In this document: positions 1-8,716 of the stretch, in pieces
Layout of the letters: each line of letters starts with the position of its first letter
Numbering within the stretch: the first letter of the stretch is position 1
Origin: Lentisphaeria bacterium
GTDB taxonomy: Bacteria; Verrucomicrobiota; Lentisphaeria; Victivallales; UBA1829
Assembly: GCA_017455665.1 (NCBI GenBank)
Contig: JAFSZN010000042.1
Span: forward strand, 1-42,282
Length of the DNA: 42,282 nt
Reading direction: 5' to 3'
Position numbers and translations under genes: made by a program
The notes under the pieces: generated by a model
The model's database searches: none
The model's input: only the letters and a program-made list of their open reading frames with translations
Told to the model about the DNA's origin: nothing

Positions 1-2388
1 GACGCCGTTTGCGTCCGTCGTGATGATGCCGTCGCCGATGGACCGGAGCGTGAGGAGGAAGCGGTCGGCGTTTTCCTCCGCCTCGCGCTTCGCGTTTTCC
101 AGCTCCGTGACGTCGTGGAACAGCGTGAAGAGGATCCTCCGGTTGTCCGAGGTGCGGATGAGCTTGCGGTAGAAATTGCCGATGCGGATGCGCCCGTTGC
201 GGTCGCGGAGACGCCCCGTGGAGTGATACTCGGGACGGCGCTCCAGGACTTCGACGGCGTGCAGGTCTTCCGCACGGATGGCATCGGCGTCCTCGTCGCT
301 GAAAAGGACCTCGTGATCGGTCTTTCCGGCGACGGACTGAACAGACTGGCCGAGGAATTTGAGCCAGGCGTCGTTGCATGTGATGATGCGGAAGCCGTCG
401 TCGACGTCTTTCGTCATCACGAAGGACGGCATGTTGTCGAGCAGGATGGAGTGCTGCTGCAGGAGTTCCTGCAGCTGCGAGTTCAGCTGCTGCAGCTGGA
501 GATGCGCCTCTTCCAGCTCGGTGATGTTGATGGACGTGCCGAGCAGAAGGCGCGTGCCGTCCTCGTCGGTGAAGACGCGCTGAAGAGTGCGGATGTGCTG
601 GAGCTTGCCGTCCCAGGACCTCACGTCCACGTTGGCTTCCATCTGCTCTTCGGAATTGTTCACGAACTCCTCGTCCTCCTTGCGGCGCCTCTCGGCGACG
701 TCCCGCGGCAGGAAATCGAAGTCGGTCTTGTCGTTCAGCTCGTTTTCGCCGACGCCGTAGAACATGCAGCGGGTGCGGTTGTTGAAGACGTATCGGAAGT
801 CGTTGTCGATGTCCTTGGCGAAGATGTGGATGGGCAGGAAGTTGATGAGGATGTCCCACATCCGGGTGGATTTCTTGAGCTGGGCGGAATACCGTTCCGC
901 CTGGCGGCGCGCCTGCTGCAGCTCGGTGTTGTCCAGCGAGAAGCAGATGACCGCGTCCTGTCCGAAGATGTCGTGCTCCAGAAGGGCGAACGAAATGGCG
1001 CGGTGGACGTCCTCGTAGTTGTACTCGATCGTGATCTGTTTGCCGGACTGGAAGACCTCGTGAATCGCACGGGACAGCTTCGGATAGTCGATCCCGATCA
1101 GCTGTTCCAGCTTCTTCGGGGCCTTTTCCCTGTGGTTTTCCTTGATCCAGGAGGCAAAGAGGATGGTCTCCGCGCGGTTCAGCACCAGCACGCGGCCGGG
1201 GAGCGAGTAAAGCATGTTGCGGCTTGTGCGGAGACGGCGGCGCATCCAGTTCAGATAGAATATCTGGAGCACGGCAACGATCAGGATCACCAGAAAGACC
1301 ATCACGAAGGTCTCCCAGTGACGCGACCACATCGTGTCGGGCTTGTTGATCACCGTGGTCCCGAGCGGGATCCTGCCGGAGAAATTCCTGTAGCTGTTGA
1401 ATTTGGTATAGTCGGCCGTTTTGACAGGCGCGATGTCCTTCAGCGGGATGCGCTGCGCGCTGTTCGCATTCAGGATCTGGGCGGTCATGCGCGCCGCCTC
1501 GCGTCCGAGCTTGTCCGTCGCGATCACGCAGCCGGCGACGGCGCCGTTGCCGAAAAGCGTGTCGTCGAGAACCAGGCACGGGAACCGCTCGTCGAATCCG
1601 ATGTTGCGCACGAAGGCCGTCACGGTCTCGTTGTGTCCGTTCGAGTAGTCGTGCATCGGGAAGAAGAGGACCAGGCTCTCCGGTGACAGGCCGGCGAGAC
1701 TGTTCTGAATGTCCTGTTTGGGCGCCAGGGAATTGATCCATTTGTAGTCCAGCTGGGGGAAATGCAGCTTGCAGTTGGACAGGATTTCGTTTCGCGTCTC
1801 TTCCGAAATCGTCGTTTCATCCGTGACGAGCGCCAGATTCTGCGCCTCCGGGAAAAGCTTCAATCCCAGCTCCACTGTGCCGAGCGTGTCGTCGGCGATG
1901 CTGATGCCGGTCGAGTTCGGGTATTGGCGCTTCAGGTCGGCAGGCATGCGGCCCAGTCCGGCGAACAGGACCGGCACGGTGCGCGGGAATTTGTCGTAAT
2001 TCCGCATGATCACATTCGCGGCCTCGTGATTCAAGGTCACCACGATGGAATACAGCCCCTCGTTGAGCGCCTTTTCCAACCGGGCGAACGTGGAATCCAC
2101 CCGGTCCTCGTTGCCCTTGTGGGTGGCGTTCAGCTCCACCACATGGCAGTCGATCGGCAGATTCATCTCGCGGATGCCCTTGCGGAACGAATCGAAGAAA
2201 TTGCTCGTCACGATGTCCGCGACAGGATATGATGTCAGAAGAAGGATCGTCTTGACGTTGTTCTGGAACGGCCTCGGTTTTTCCTGCCCGTCCGGCGTCG
2301 GCGCCGGCGCCTGGGAAAAAACAAAGATAGAAAAGAACAATAAAAAGACGGTCAGGAATCGTGCCAGCAGGTTTCGCCAATGTCTCAT
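1..2388 (-). CDS. Sensor kinase-type protein, periplasmic-binding sensor plus serial PAS domains (partial)
   Basis: The frame is open from ATG at 2388 to the left edge, giving 796 codons without a stop, so the C-terminus is missing. Residues 8-25 form a signal peptide or signal anchor. Residues about 45-320 resemble the ABC substrate-binding fold of the PF04392 type, starting LLLTSYPVADIV. A membrane helix lies at about 359-380. After it come PAS-like segments near 395-500, 525-640, 650-765, and a new one starting SIGDGIITTDANG at the edge. Such architecture normally ends in HisKA/HATPase or GGDEF; neither is visible, so the output is unknown. I infer an inner-membrane sensor binding a small periplasmic ligand. 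A GAGGA box lies upstream of the start. The long open frames on the opposite strand here are codon-bias shadows. Confidence 0.8.
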   Translation of the reverse strand, partial: MRHWRNLLARFLTVFLLFFSIFVFSQAPAPTPDGQEKPRPFQNNVKTILLLTSYPVADIVTSNFFDSFRKGIREMNLPIDCHVVELNATHKGNEDRVDSTFARLEKALNEGLYSIVVTLNHEAANVIMRNYDKFPRTVPVLFAGLGRMPADLKRQYPNSTGISIADDTLGTVELGLKLFPEAQNLALVTDETTISEETRNEILSNCKLHFPQLDYKWINSLAPKQDIQNSLAGLSPESLVLFFPMHDYSNGHNETVTAFVRNIGFDERFPCLVLDDTLFGNGAVAGCVIATDKLGREAARMTAQILNANSAQRIPLKDIAPVKTADYTKFNSYRNFSGRIPLGTTVINKPDTMWSRHWETFVMVFLVILIVAVLQIFYLNWMRRRLRTSRNMLYSLPGRVLVLNRAETILFASWIKENHREKAPKKLEQLIGIDYPKLSRAIHEVFQSGKQITIEYNYEDVHRAISFALLEHDIFGQDAVICFSLDNTELQQARRQAERYSAQLKKSTRMWDILINFLPIHIFAKDIDNDFRYVFNNRTRCMFYGVGENELNDKTDFDFLPRDVAERRRKEDEEFVNNSEEQMEANVDVRSWDGKLQHIRTLQRVFTDEDGTRLLLGTSINITELEEAHLQLQQLNSQLQELLQQHSILLDNMPSFVMTKDVDDGFRIITCNDAWLKFLGQSVQSVAGKTDHEVLFSDEDADAIRAEDLHAVEVLERRPEYHSTGRLRDRNGRIRIGNFYRKLIRTSDNRRILFTLFHDVTELENAKREAEENADRFLLTLRSIGDGIITTDANGV

Positions 2389-2528
2389 GTGCAGCCTGTC
2401 CTCAAAAATCGTGTTTTCCGTGGGGGGTGGAGAAATGCACCGGATATGATTTTCAACGGCACAAAGACCCTGAAACCGCTTGAAAAAACACGTCCGACGC
2501 GTGTGTTGTCTTCTAAATATCTTTCCAT

Positions 2529-2556
2529 AATCTATCGTCTTTTTTAAAAAATACAA
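2529..2556 (-). promoter_or_regulatory. Putative promoter of the PAS sensor gene
   Basis: On the minus strand TTGTAT and TAGATT are separated by 16 nt, in an A+T-rich gap about 140 nt before the start at 2388. The match is moderate. Confidence 0.4.
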
Positions 2557-2595
2557 GCTTTTTTCCGTTTTTCTTTCAATAATCTTTGGTTTTTT

Positions 2596-2626
2596 TTGAC
2601 ATTTCGTGTATATTTAAGTGTATAAT
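2596..2626 (+). promoter_or_regulatory. Putative promoter of the DUF362 gene
   Basis: TTGACA at 2596 and TATAAT at 2621 are both perfect consensus boxes, with a long 19-nt spacer. The start codon is at 2672, so the leader would be about 40 nt. Confidence 0.6.
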
Positions 2627-2671
2627 ATTCTTTCCCAACAACTTTTTCCCGTTTTACGGCAACGATCCTCC

Positions 2672-3715
2672 ATGTCCGACGTTTTCTTTATCCCGTTCGA
2701 TCCCGCCTCAGGGACAGCCGGTCTCTCGCAGGCCGCCGTCCGTCTCCTCGAAACTCTGCTGGAACGCTCCGGCGCCCCCCTGCCCGCCGACGTGCCGCTG
2801 AAAGTGCATTTCGGCGAGAAAGGCAACCGCACCTACCTGAAACCCGAGGTGTACGACGGCATCATCGACTTCATTCAGGCGCAGGGCCGCGCATGCCATT
2901 TCGTGGAGACCAGCGTGCTGTACGGCGGCGAACGGTTCTCCCGCGAAAAACACCTCGCGCTGGCGAAGAAGCACGGCTTCACGCGCATCCCGGCGGTCAT
3001 CGCCGACGGCGCGCACGGCGAGGAATCGGTGTCCGTCCCCGTCAACCTCAAGCATTTCCAAAGCGCGAGCATCGCCAAGGCGCTTGCCGAGGCGGACCGG
3101 GTGGTCGTGCTGTCGCATTTCAAGGGGCACGGGCTCGCCGGATTCGGCGGCGCGATCAAGCAGCTTTCCATGGGCTTCGCCGCGAAGGGCGGGAAGATGG
3201 CGATGCACCTGAACGTGAAGCCGCGCATCCGCAATTGGAAATGCAAGCGCTGCAAGCTGTGCCTCACGCGCTGCAACGAGGGCGCGATCACCATCAGCGA
3301 ACGCTCGTTCATCGACCATGACAAATGCATCGGATGCGGCGCGTGCTTCTCCATCTGTCCGCACCACGCCGTCTCCATCCTGTCGTTCGCCGGGCTGAAG
3401 CACGCCCTCTTCGGCGGCCGTCTCTTCCGCGAAAAACTCGTCGAATACGCCTACGCCTCCCACCACGGCAGGCATCACCTCTACATCACGTTCGCCGTGA
3501 ACATCACGCGCGGCTGCGACTGCGAACCGCGCCCCATGATGACCTGCGTCCACGACATCGGCGTGTTCGCCTCGCTCGACCCGGTCGCCATCGACGCCGC
3601 CTGCTGGGACGCCGCGGCGAAGGCGGGGAAAAAATTCAAGGGCGCGGAACAGCTCGCTTACGCCGAAAAGATCGGCCTCGGCACGCGCGGCTACAACCTC
3701 ATCCGCCTCGACTGA
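2672..3715 (+). CDS. DUF362 domain protein with two [4Fe-4S] ferredoxin motifs
   Basis: This is a 347-residue cytoplasmic protein with no signal peptide or membrane helix. The DUF362 (PF04015-like) body carries the segments VPLKVHFGEKGN near the N-terminus and SHFKGHGLAGFGGAIKQLS in the middle. A ferredoxin insert follows: C191-x2-C-x2-C-x3-C, then C219-x2-C-x2-C-x3-C-P, the usual pattern for two 4Fe-4S clusters. Family members are generally annotated as iron-sulfur proteins of unknown electron partner, so no reaction can be assigned. ATG 2672 was chosen because an in-frame upstream start at 2618 would lie inside the promoter. The gene is monocistronic and divergent from the PAS sensor. No strong Shine-Dalgarno is visible. 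Confidence 0.9.
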   Translation: MSDVFFIPFDPASGTAGLSQAAVRLLETLLERSGAPLPADVPLKVHFGEKGNRTYLKPEVYDGIIDFIQAQGRACHFVETSVLYGGERFSREKHLALAKKHGFTRIPAVIADGAHGEESVSVPVNLKHFQSASIAKALAEADRVVVLSHFKGHGLAGFGGAIKQLSMGFAAKGGKMAMHLNVKPRIRNWKCKRCKLCLTRCNEGAITISERSFIDHDKCIGCGACFSICPHHAVSILSFAGLKHALFGGRLFREKLVEYAYASHHGRHHLYITFAVNITRGCDCEPRPMMTCVHDIGVFASLDPVAIDAACWDAAAKAGKKFKGAEQLAYAEKIGLGTRGYNLIRLD

Positions 3716-3779
3716 TTCTTTCCTCGCATCAGTTTGAGGGCGATTTGTTTTTCATTTGATCCGTTTTCCTTGTTTCCGC

Positions 3780-3807
3780 TTGACTTTTTTGTTTTCGGGT
3801 GTATCTT
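3780..3807 (+). promoter_or_regulatory. Putative promoter of the antitoxin/toxin pair
   Basis: TTGACT and TATCTT are spaced by 16 nt, 43 nt before the antitoxin start. A short palindrome follows immediately. Confidence 0.5.
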
Positions 3808-3819
3808 TATATAAACAAT

Positions 3820-3831
3820 GTATAACCATAC
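3820..3831 (+). promoter_or_regulatory. Candidate operator palindrome upstream of the antitoxin
   Basis: The half-sites GTAT and ATAC around a 4-nt centre sit between the -10 box and the ribosome-binding site (AAGGA). AbrB/MazE-type antitoxins usually repress their own promoter at such repeats. Binding here is inference. Confidence 0.35.
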
Positions 3832-3849
3832 AAAAAAGGATTTTTCACC

Positions 3850-4077
3850 ATGATCAAGTCGCTAGTGAAACATGGCAACAGTTCCGCCCTCGTGATCGAG
3901 AAACCCATTCTGAGCTTACTTGGGGCCACACCTGAATCAGCATTCGAGGTTGCAACAGACGGAAATTCTCTTATTCTCACCCCTATCCGGGACGGGGTGC
4001 GCCACAAAAGATTCCAAAAAGCTCTGGAAAAAACCGGAAAGCGCTACACCAAAACGTTTGAGGAACTCGCACATTGA
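3850..4077 (+). CDS. AbrB/MazE-type antitoxin
   Basis: This 75-residue protein has an N-terminal swapped-hairpin AbrB/MazE signature: a K-HGNSSALVIEKPIL stretch at residues 7-22, then an acidic/hydrophobic strand ending in SLILTPI at about residues 40-46. The C-terminal tail is basic and helical (RHKRFQKALEK), the part that usually wraps and blocks the toxin. The start has AAGGA 9 nt upstream. The gene overlaps the toxin by 4 nt (TTGA), indicating translational coupling. Base composition is less G+C-rich than the neighbours, consistent with acquisition by transfer. The expected role is a DNA-binding antitoxin that represses its own operon. Confidence 0.85.
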   Translation: MIKSLVKHGNSSALVIEKPILSLLGATPESAFEVATDGNSLILTPIRDGVRHKRFQKALEKTGKRYTKTFEELAH

Positions 4078-4469
4078 AGCGCGAACCTATTTTCCTGACG
4101 CTCGCCGAAATCATCGAAATCCATGAATATCAGATTGAACGTTTCGGCGGGTCGGATGGATTACGCAGTCTGGATTTGCTGAACTCGGCAATCGGGATGC
4201 CATCGTCATCTTTCAACGGGAACTATCTGCATCCTACAATCCCGGATATGGCTGCGGCATACCTTTTCCACATTGTCGGAAACCATCCGTTTTTGGACGG
4301 AAACAAGCGGGTCGGCACAATGTCCGCCCTCGTCTTTTTGGAAATGAACGGATATGACTTCAATGCCAGTGACGATGAACTGACCGCCGTTGTACTTTTG
4401 GTCGCAAGCGGAAAAATGCTCAAAGACGAGCTGTCCCTGTTCTTCCGGCAGCATTCCCGCCGCAAATGA
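4074..4469 (+). CDS. doc: Doc-type (Fic fold) toxin, death-on-curing family
   Basis: This 131-residue protein contains the Fic loop HPFLDGNKRVG at residues 71-81. The GNK form, with lysine where AMPylating Fic proteins have the second glycine (GNG), is the Doc version. P1 Doc phosphorylates EF-Tu and stops translation. The N-terminus (LTLAEIIEIHEYQIERFGG) and the YLHPTIPDMAAAYLFHI helix are typical of Doc. The start appears to be TTG 4074, whose last bases overlap the antitoxin TGA; no ATG gives the conserved N-terminus. A strong terminator follows at 4495. The partner is of AbrB type rather than P1 Phd type, a known mix-and-match arrangement. Confidence 0.88.
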   Translation: MKREPIFLTLAEIIEIHEYQIERFGGSDGLRSLDLLNSAIGMPSSSFNGNYLHPTIPDMAAAYLFHIVGNHPFLDGNKRVGTMSALVFLEMNGYDFNASDDELTAVVLLVASGKMLKDELSLFFRQHSRRK

Positions 4470-4494
4470 ACAAGGCAGGCTTTTTTTATGGGAT

Positions 4495-4529
4495 CGGGAC
4501 CACCGGACGAACCGATGGTCCCGTTTTTT
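4495..4529 (+). terminator. Rho-independent terminator of the toxin operon
   Basis: The stem CGGGACCA (4495-4502) pairs with TGGTCCCG (4516-4523), followed by six T on the plus strand. It lies between the toxin and the converging pepF. Confidence 0.85.
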
Positions 4530-4545
4530 CAGCTGAAGCGCGAGC

Positions 4546-6342
4546 TTACTTGAGGAGGATCGTCTCCAGCCGGTCCAGCGAGGTCTCGAAGAGGCGCATC
4601 GCGGCGTTGACGGGTTCCGGCGTGGCAAAATCCGCCCCGGCGTCGCGGAGCAGGTCCAGCACGTCGCGCGTGTCGCCGGACTTGAGGAACCGGAGCGCGG
4701 ACGCCGGATTGCCGGCGATGATGTCGGCGGAGAGCTTGGCGGCGGCAGAGAGTCCGGTGGCGTACTTGTAGACGTAGAAATTGTAGTGGAAATGCGGAAT
4801 GCGCGCCCACTCGAACCGGATCGGCTCGTTGTTCACGACGTTCTTGCCGAAGTATTCGCCGTTCAGCTCGTAGTAATGGTCGCTGAGCGCCTCGGCGGTC
4901 AGCGGTTCGCCCTCCTCGCTCATCGCGTAGATGTCGCGTTCATACTCGGCGAACTGCGTCTGGCGGAACACCGTGCCGCGGATGAGGTCGAGCAGGTGCG
5001 TCAGCAGATAGGCGCGGAGATTGTCGTCCTCCGCGTGCTCCAGCAGGTAATGGTTCAGCAGGAGTTCGTTCGTGGTGGACGCGACCTCGGCGGCGAAGAG
5101 GCAGTAGCCCGCGTAGTGGTATTCCTGCGCGCGGTCGGAGAGGTAGGAGTGCATGGAGTGGCCGAGCTCGTGGGCGAGCGTGGAGACGCTGTCCAGCGTG
5201 CCGGTGTAGTTCAGCAGGACATACGGGGGCTTGCGGTAGCAGCCGCCGGAATACGCGCCGGAGGTCTTGCCTCGGCATTCGTAGACGTCGATCCAGCGGT
5301 CCTTGAAGGCGTGTTCCAGCGCCTCGCAGTATTCGGTCCCGTAGAGCTTCACCGCCTGGCGCACCAGGTCGCAGCCCTCTTCCCAGCTGTACAGCACCTT
5401 CGCCGGGCGGACGAGCGGAGTCACGAGGTCGAAGAGCTCGAGCTTTTCGAGTTTCAGGACGCGGCGGCGCAGCTCGAAATAACGGTGCAGGAGCGGGAGC
5501 TTCGCGCGGACGGCGTCGATCAGGCCGTCGTACATGGATTCCGGCACGTGGTCGGGGAACAGCGAGGCGGCGCGCGCGGACGGGAAATGGCGGAGTTTCG
5601 CCTCGAGCACGCCCGCCTTCACCGTGCCGTCGAGCAGCGCGGCGATGGTGTTCGCGAACGACGAATACGTCTTGTAGCAGGCGTCGAAGGCGTCCTTACG
5701 GACGCGGCGGTCGGAGTTTTCGAGGAATTTGATGTAATTTCCGTGCGTGAGCTCGACGTCGTTGCCCTTGTCGTCCTTGATGTGGGGGAAGCGCAGGTCG
5801 GCGTCGTTGAGCTTGCAGAACGCGTGGTTGCCGGTCGAGAAGACGTCGGAGGCGAGCCCGAGGATGCGTTCCTCCGGCTCGGAGAGCGTGTGCGGACGCT
5901 GGCGCGCGGTGTCTTCGAGCGTGCGGCGGTAGAACGCCAGCGCGGGGTCGTCCATCAGTTCCTTGAAGCGCGCCTCGGGCATGGCGAGGAGTTCGGGGTC
6001 AAACCAGGAGGTCTCGCCCTCGATCTCGGCGTAACGCGCGGCGATGCGGTCGCGGCGGCCGGCGTTCTTGCCGTTGGCGAGGTCCTCGTCGGACTTCAGA
6101 TGCGCGTAGGAATAGAGCGTTTCGAGGCGGAGCCCGAGGGCGTCTCCGGTCTCCAGGCCGCGTTTCAGCGCCTCGGCGGAGTCCGCCAGATGGCCGCGGC
6201 ACGCCTGATGGGCGGCGAGCAGGTCGTCGAGCGTGCGGAACGCCTCCTCCCAGTCCGCGTCGGTTTTGTAGATTTGCGTGAGATCCCAGCAGGTTTCCGG
6301 GGCGAGTTCGCTGCGGAGTTTCGGGGCGTTCGTCTCTGACAT
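4546..6342 (-). CDS. pepF: Oligoendopeptidase F, M3 family zinc peptidase
   Basis: This 598-residue cytosolic metallopeptidase is expected to cleave short peptides. The zinc motif HELGH is at residues 391-395, with the downstream glutamate in the FAAEVASTTNE helix as third ligand. The N-terminal M3 helical region (WDLTQIYKTDADWEEAF) and the C-terminal FYVYKYATGLSAA block are both intact, and the length is normal for PepF. ATG 6342 is preferred over an in-frame TTG at 6366 because AAAGGA lies about 11 nt before it. It lies 194 nt downstream of PEP carboxykinase on the same strand, but a hairpin cluster with a U-tract intervenes, so the two are probably mostly separate transcripts. Confidence 0.95.
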   Translation of the reverse strand: MSETNAPKLRSELAPETCWDLTQIYKTDADWEEAFRTLDDLLAAHQACRGHLADSAEALKRGLETGDALGLRLETLYSYAHLKSDEDLANGKNAGRRDRIAARYAEIEGETSWFDPELLAMPEARFKELMDDPALAFYRRTLEDTARQRPHTLSEPEERILGLASDVFSTGNHAFCKLNDADLRFPHIKDDKGNDVELTHGNYIKFLENSDRRVRKDAFDACYKTYSSFANTIAALLDGTVKAGVLEAKLRHFPSARAASLFPDHVPESMYDGLIDAVRAKLPLLHRYFELRRRVLKLEKLELFDLVTPLVRPAKVLYSWEEGCDLVRQAVKLYGTEYCEALEHAFKDRWIDVYECRGKTSGAYSGGCYRKPPYVLLNYTGTLDSVSTLAHELGHSMHSYLSDRAQEYHYAGYCLFAAEVASTTNELLLNHYLLEHAEDDNLRAYLLTHLLDLIRGTVFRQTQFAEYERDIYAMSEEGEPLTAEALSDHYYELNGEYFGKNVVNNEPIRFEWARIPHFHYNFYVYKYATGLSAAAKLSADIIAGNPASALRFLKSGDTRDVLDLLRDAGADFATPEPVNAAMRLFETSLDRLETILLK

Positions 6343-6375
6343 GGATTCCGGTTCCTTTCGCGTCAATTCAGTAGT

Positions 6376-6516
6376 CCGGGTTCATAGACTCAAAGAAAAA
6401 TGAACCGGAAATCCCGCCTGCGGGGGCGGACATCGCCGGTTCATCGGAAGACACATCCGCCTGCCTGAGGCAAGCGGATGCATCGGGAAAGCCCGCGGCG
6501 TTTCGGGGCGCCGCGG
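6376..6516 (-). terminator. Hairpin cluster and terminator after pckG
   Basis: Minus-strand RNA after pckG can form three hairpins in a row: 6516-6493 (CCGCGGCG arms), 6480-6454 (12-bp arms, one G-U), and 6444-6400 (ATGAACCGG/CCGGTTCAT arms with an inner CCGCC/GGCGG stem). Only the last is followed by a U-tract (minus TTTTTCTTT, 6399-6391), so it is the likely terminator. A third copy of the arm, CCGGGTTCAT at 6376-6385, could pair with 6400-6407 as an alternative fold just before pepF. Confidence 0.7.
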
Positions 6517-6536
6517 ACTCGTGGTGAGCGAACAAC

Positions 6537-8363
6537 TTACTTGCTGAAGCGTTCTTCGAGGGCCTTGCGCTGCGCCTCGAGCTCGGCCGGGAGACGGTCG
6601 AACTTGGCATAGTGCTCGGAGATGGTCTCGAGTTCCTTCTTCCAGCCTTCCTTGTCGATGGCGAGGAGCTGCTTCATGTCGTCTTCGGTCACGTTGGTGC
6701 CTTCGCGGTCGATGGCGTCCAGGGCGGGGACGTACCCGATCGGGGTCTCGTCGGCCTTGCCTTCGCCGTCGCAGCGCTCGAAGATCCATTTGAGGACGCG
6801 GCTGTTGTCGCCGTAGCCGGGCCAGAGCCACTTGCCGTCGGCGGTCTTGCGGAACCAGTTCACGCAGAAGATCTTCGGAAGCTTGGCGCCTTCCTTCTTG
6901 CCGATCTCAAGCCAGTGTTTGAAGTAGTCGCCCATGTTGTAGCCGCAGAACGGCAGCATGGCGAACGGGTCGCGGCGGACGGTGCCGGCCTTGACGTCGA
7001 GGGCGGCAGCGGTCACTTCGGAACCGACCGTGGAGCCGATGAACACGCCGTGTTCCCAGTTCTTGGACTGGTAGACGAGCGGGAGCGTGCTGGGACGGCG
7101 GCCGCCGAAGAGGAACGCGGCGATCGGAACGCCGGCAGGATCTTCCCAGTTGGAAGCGATGGCGGGGCAGTTGCAGGCGCGGGCGGTGAAGCGGGCGTTC
7201 GGGTGAGCGGCCTTGACGGGCTTGCCGTCGGCATCGACCTGACCGGGCTTCCAGTCGTTGCCCTTCCAGTCGATGAGGTGCGCGGGAGCATCGTAGCCGA
7301 TGCCTTCCCACCACACGTCGCCGTCGTCGGTGAGGGCGACGTTCGTGAAGATGGTGTCCTTGGCGCAGGAGAGCATGGCGTTCGGGTTGGACTGCATGCT
7401 GGTGCCGGGCGCGACGCCGAAGAAACCGGCTTCCGGATTGATGGCGTAGAGCTGGCCGTCCGCGCCGAACTTCATCCAGGAGATATCGTCGCCGACGGTC
7501 TCGACCTTCCAGCCCTTGATGGTCGGGATGAGCATGGCGAGGTTGGTCTTGCCGCAGGCGGACGGGAACGCGCCGGTGATATATTTGACTTTGCCGTCGG
7601 ATTCACGCGTGAGCTTCAGGATGAGCATGTGCTCGGCCATCCAGCCTTCGTCGCGCGCCTGGACGGACGCGATGCGGAGCGCGAGACACTTCTTGCCGAG
7701 CAGGGCGTTTCCGCCGTAACCGCTGCCGTACGACCAGATCTCGCGGGTCTCGGGGAACTGCGCGATGTACTTCTTGTCGAGCGGGGCGCACGGCCAGATG
7801 CCGTGATCGCTTTCAACGGCTTCGAGCGGCTTGCCGACGGAGTGGATGCAGGGGACGAACTCGCCGTCGTTGAGGACTTCAAGGACCTTCGTGCCGACGC
7901 GGGTCATGATCTCCATGTTCGCGACGACGTACGGGGAGTCGGTGATCTCGACGCCGATCTTCGCGATCGGGGAGCCGACGGGGCCCATGGAGAACGGAAT
8001 GACGTACATGGTGCGGCCGTGCATGCAGCCCTTGTAGAGGCCGCGGAGGGTCTTCTTCAGTTCGACCGGGTCGATCCAGTTGTTGGTCGGGCCGGCTTCC
8101 TCTTTCGTCTTCGAGGCGATGAAGGTGCGGGCTTCGACGCGCGCGACGTCAGACGGATCGGAGCGGAACAGGAGGCAGTTCGGGCGCTTCACCGGGTTGA
8201 GGCGGATCGCGAGGCCGGATTCGACCATTTCGTTGCAGAGGCGGTCGTACTCTTCGCGGGAACCGTCGCACCAGTAGAGGTTGTCGGGTTCGCAGAGGGT
8301 CGCCCATTCTTTCACCCATGCGACCAGCTTCGGCGCATTGGGAGCGGCATTGAGTTCTTTCAT
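6537..8363 (-). CDS. pckG: Phosphoenolpyruvate carboxykinase (GTP)
   Basis: This 608-residue enzyme interconverts oxaloacetate + GTP with PEP + CO2 + GDP at the branch between the citric acid cycle and gluconeogenesis. The GTP-class signatures are present: the phosphate loop FPSACGKTN near residue 268, [12 protein letters not shown], and the C-terminal nucleotide-binding section with FCVNWFRK and [12 protein letters not shown]. The length equals that of the GTP family, not the ~540-residue ATP family. ATG 8363 gives the family N-terminus and has AGGGAA upstream. An in-frame extension to 8519 is rejected because it crosses the promoter. It is divergent from the phosphohexomutase gene across a 353-nt gap holding both promoters. 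Confidence 0.97.
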   Translation of the reverse strand: MKELNAAPNAPKLVAWVKEWATLCEPDNLYWCDGSREEYDRLCNEMVESGLAIRLNPVKRPNCLLFRSDPSDVARVEARTFIASKTKEEAGPTNNWIDPVELKKTLRGLYKGCMHGRTMYVIPFSMGPVGSPIAKIGVEITDSPYVVANMEIMTRVGTKVLEVLNDGEFVPCIHSVGKPLEAVESDHGIWPCAPLDKKYIAQFPETREIWSYGSGYGGNALLGKKCLALRIASVQARDEGWMAEHMLILKLTRESDGKVKYITGAFPSACGKTNLAMLIPTIKGWKVETVGDDISWMKFGADGQLYAINPEAGFFGVAPGTSMQSNPNAMLSCAKDTIFTNVALTDDGDVWWEGIGYDAPAHLIDWKGNDWKPGQVDADGKPVKAAHPNARFTARACNCPAIASNWEDPAGVPIAAFLFGGRRPSTLPLVYQSKNWEHGVFIGSTVGSEVTAAALDVKAGTVRRDPFAMLPFCGYNMGDYFKHWLEIGKKEGAKLPKIFCVNWFRKTADGKWLWPGYGDNSRVLKWIFERCDGEGKADETPIGYVPALDAIDREGTNVTEDDMKQLLAIDKEGWKKELETISEHYAKFDRLPAELEAQRKALEERFSK

Positions 8364-8430
8364 AGTTGGATTCCCTATGGTTTTGGGGTTGTTAGGAATG
8401 GTTGGTTGAGTCGTTTCGGTAAATCTATAT

Positions 8431-8459
8431 AATATACACCGGAAAACGGCTGAAATCAA
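8431..8459 (-). promoter_or_regulatory. Putative promoter of pckG
   Basis: On the minus strand TTGATT and TATATT are spaced by 17 nt, about 68 nt before the pckG start. Confidence 0.65.
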
Positions 8460-8597
8460 GATGGATTCAGAAAAATGTCGGCCCCGCGGCGCGATTTTCC
8501 CGGGAATTGTCTGAAGCATCGGAAACTGGTCTTTTGCACTGGTACTGAAAACGCCTCATACGAGAACGGTTTTATCCATCTTTTTTCAATTTTCGGA

Positions 8598-8626
8598 TTG
8601 ACTTTCCGCCCTTCGCGTGTTATGTT
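8598..8626 (+). promoter_or_regulatory. Putative promoter of the phosphohexomutase gene
   Basis: TTGACT and TATGTT are spaced by 17 nt, with the start codon at 8717. Together with the pckG promoter this explains the 353-nt divergent gap. Nothing else is visible between them. Confidence 0.6.
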
Positions 8627-8716
8627 TATTGTTCGGATGCGCGGCACGCGCTGAAAAATGAGCGCGGCATGCCGTCCGAACACACGCATTTACAACCACT
8701 TTTGAGGAGTTTGACC

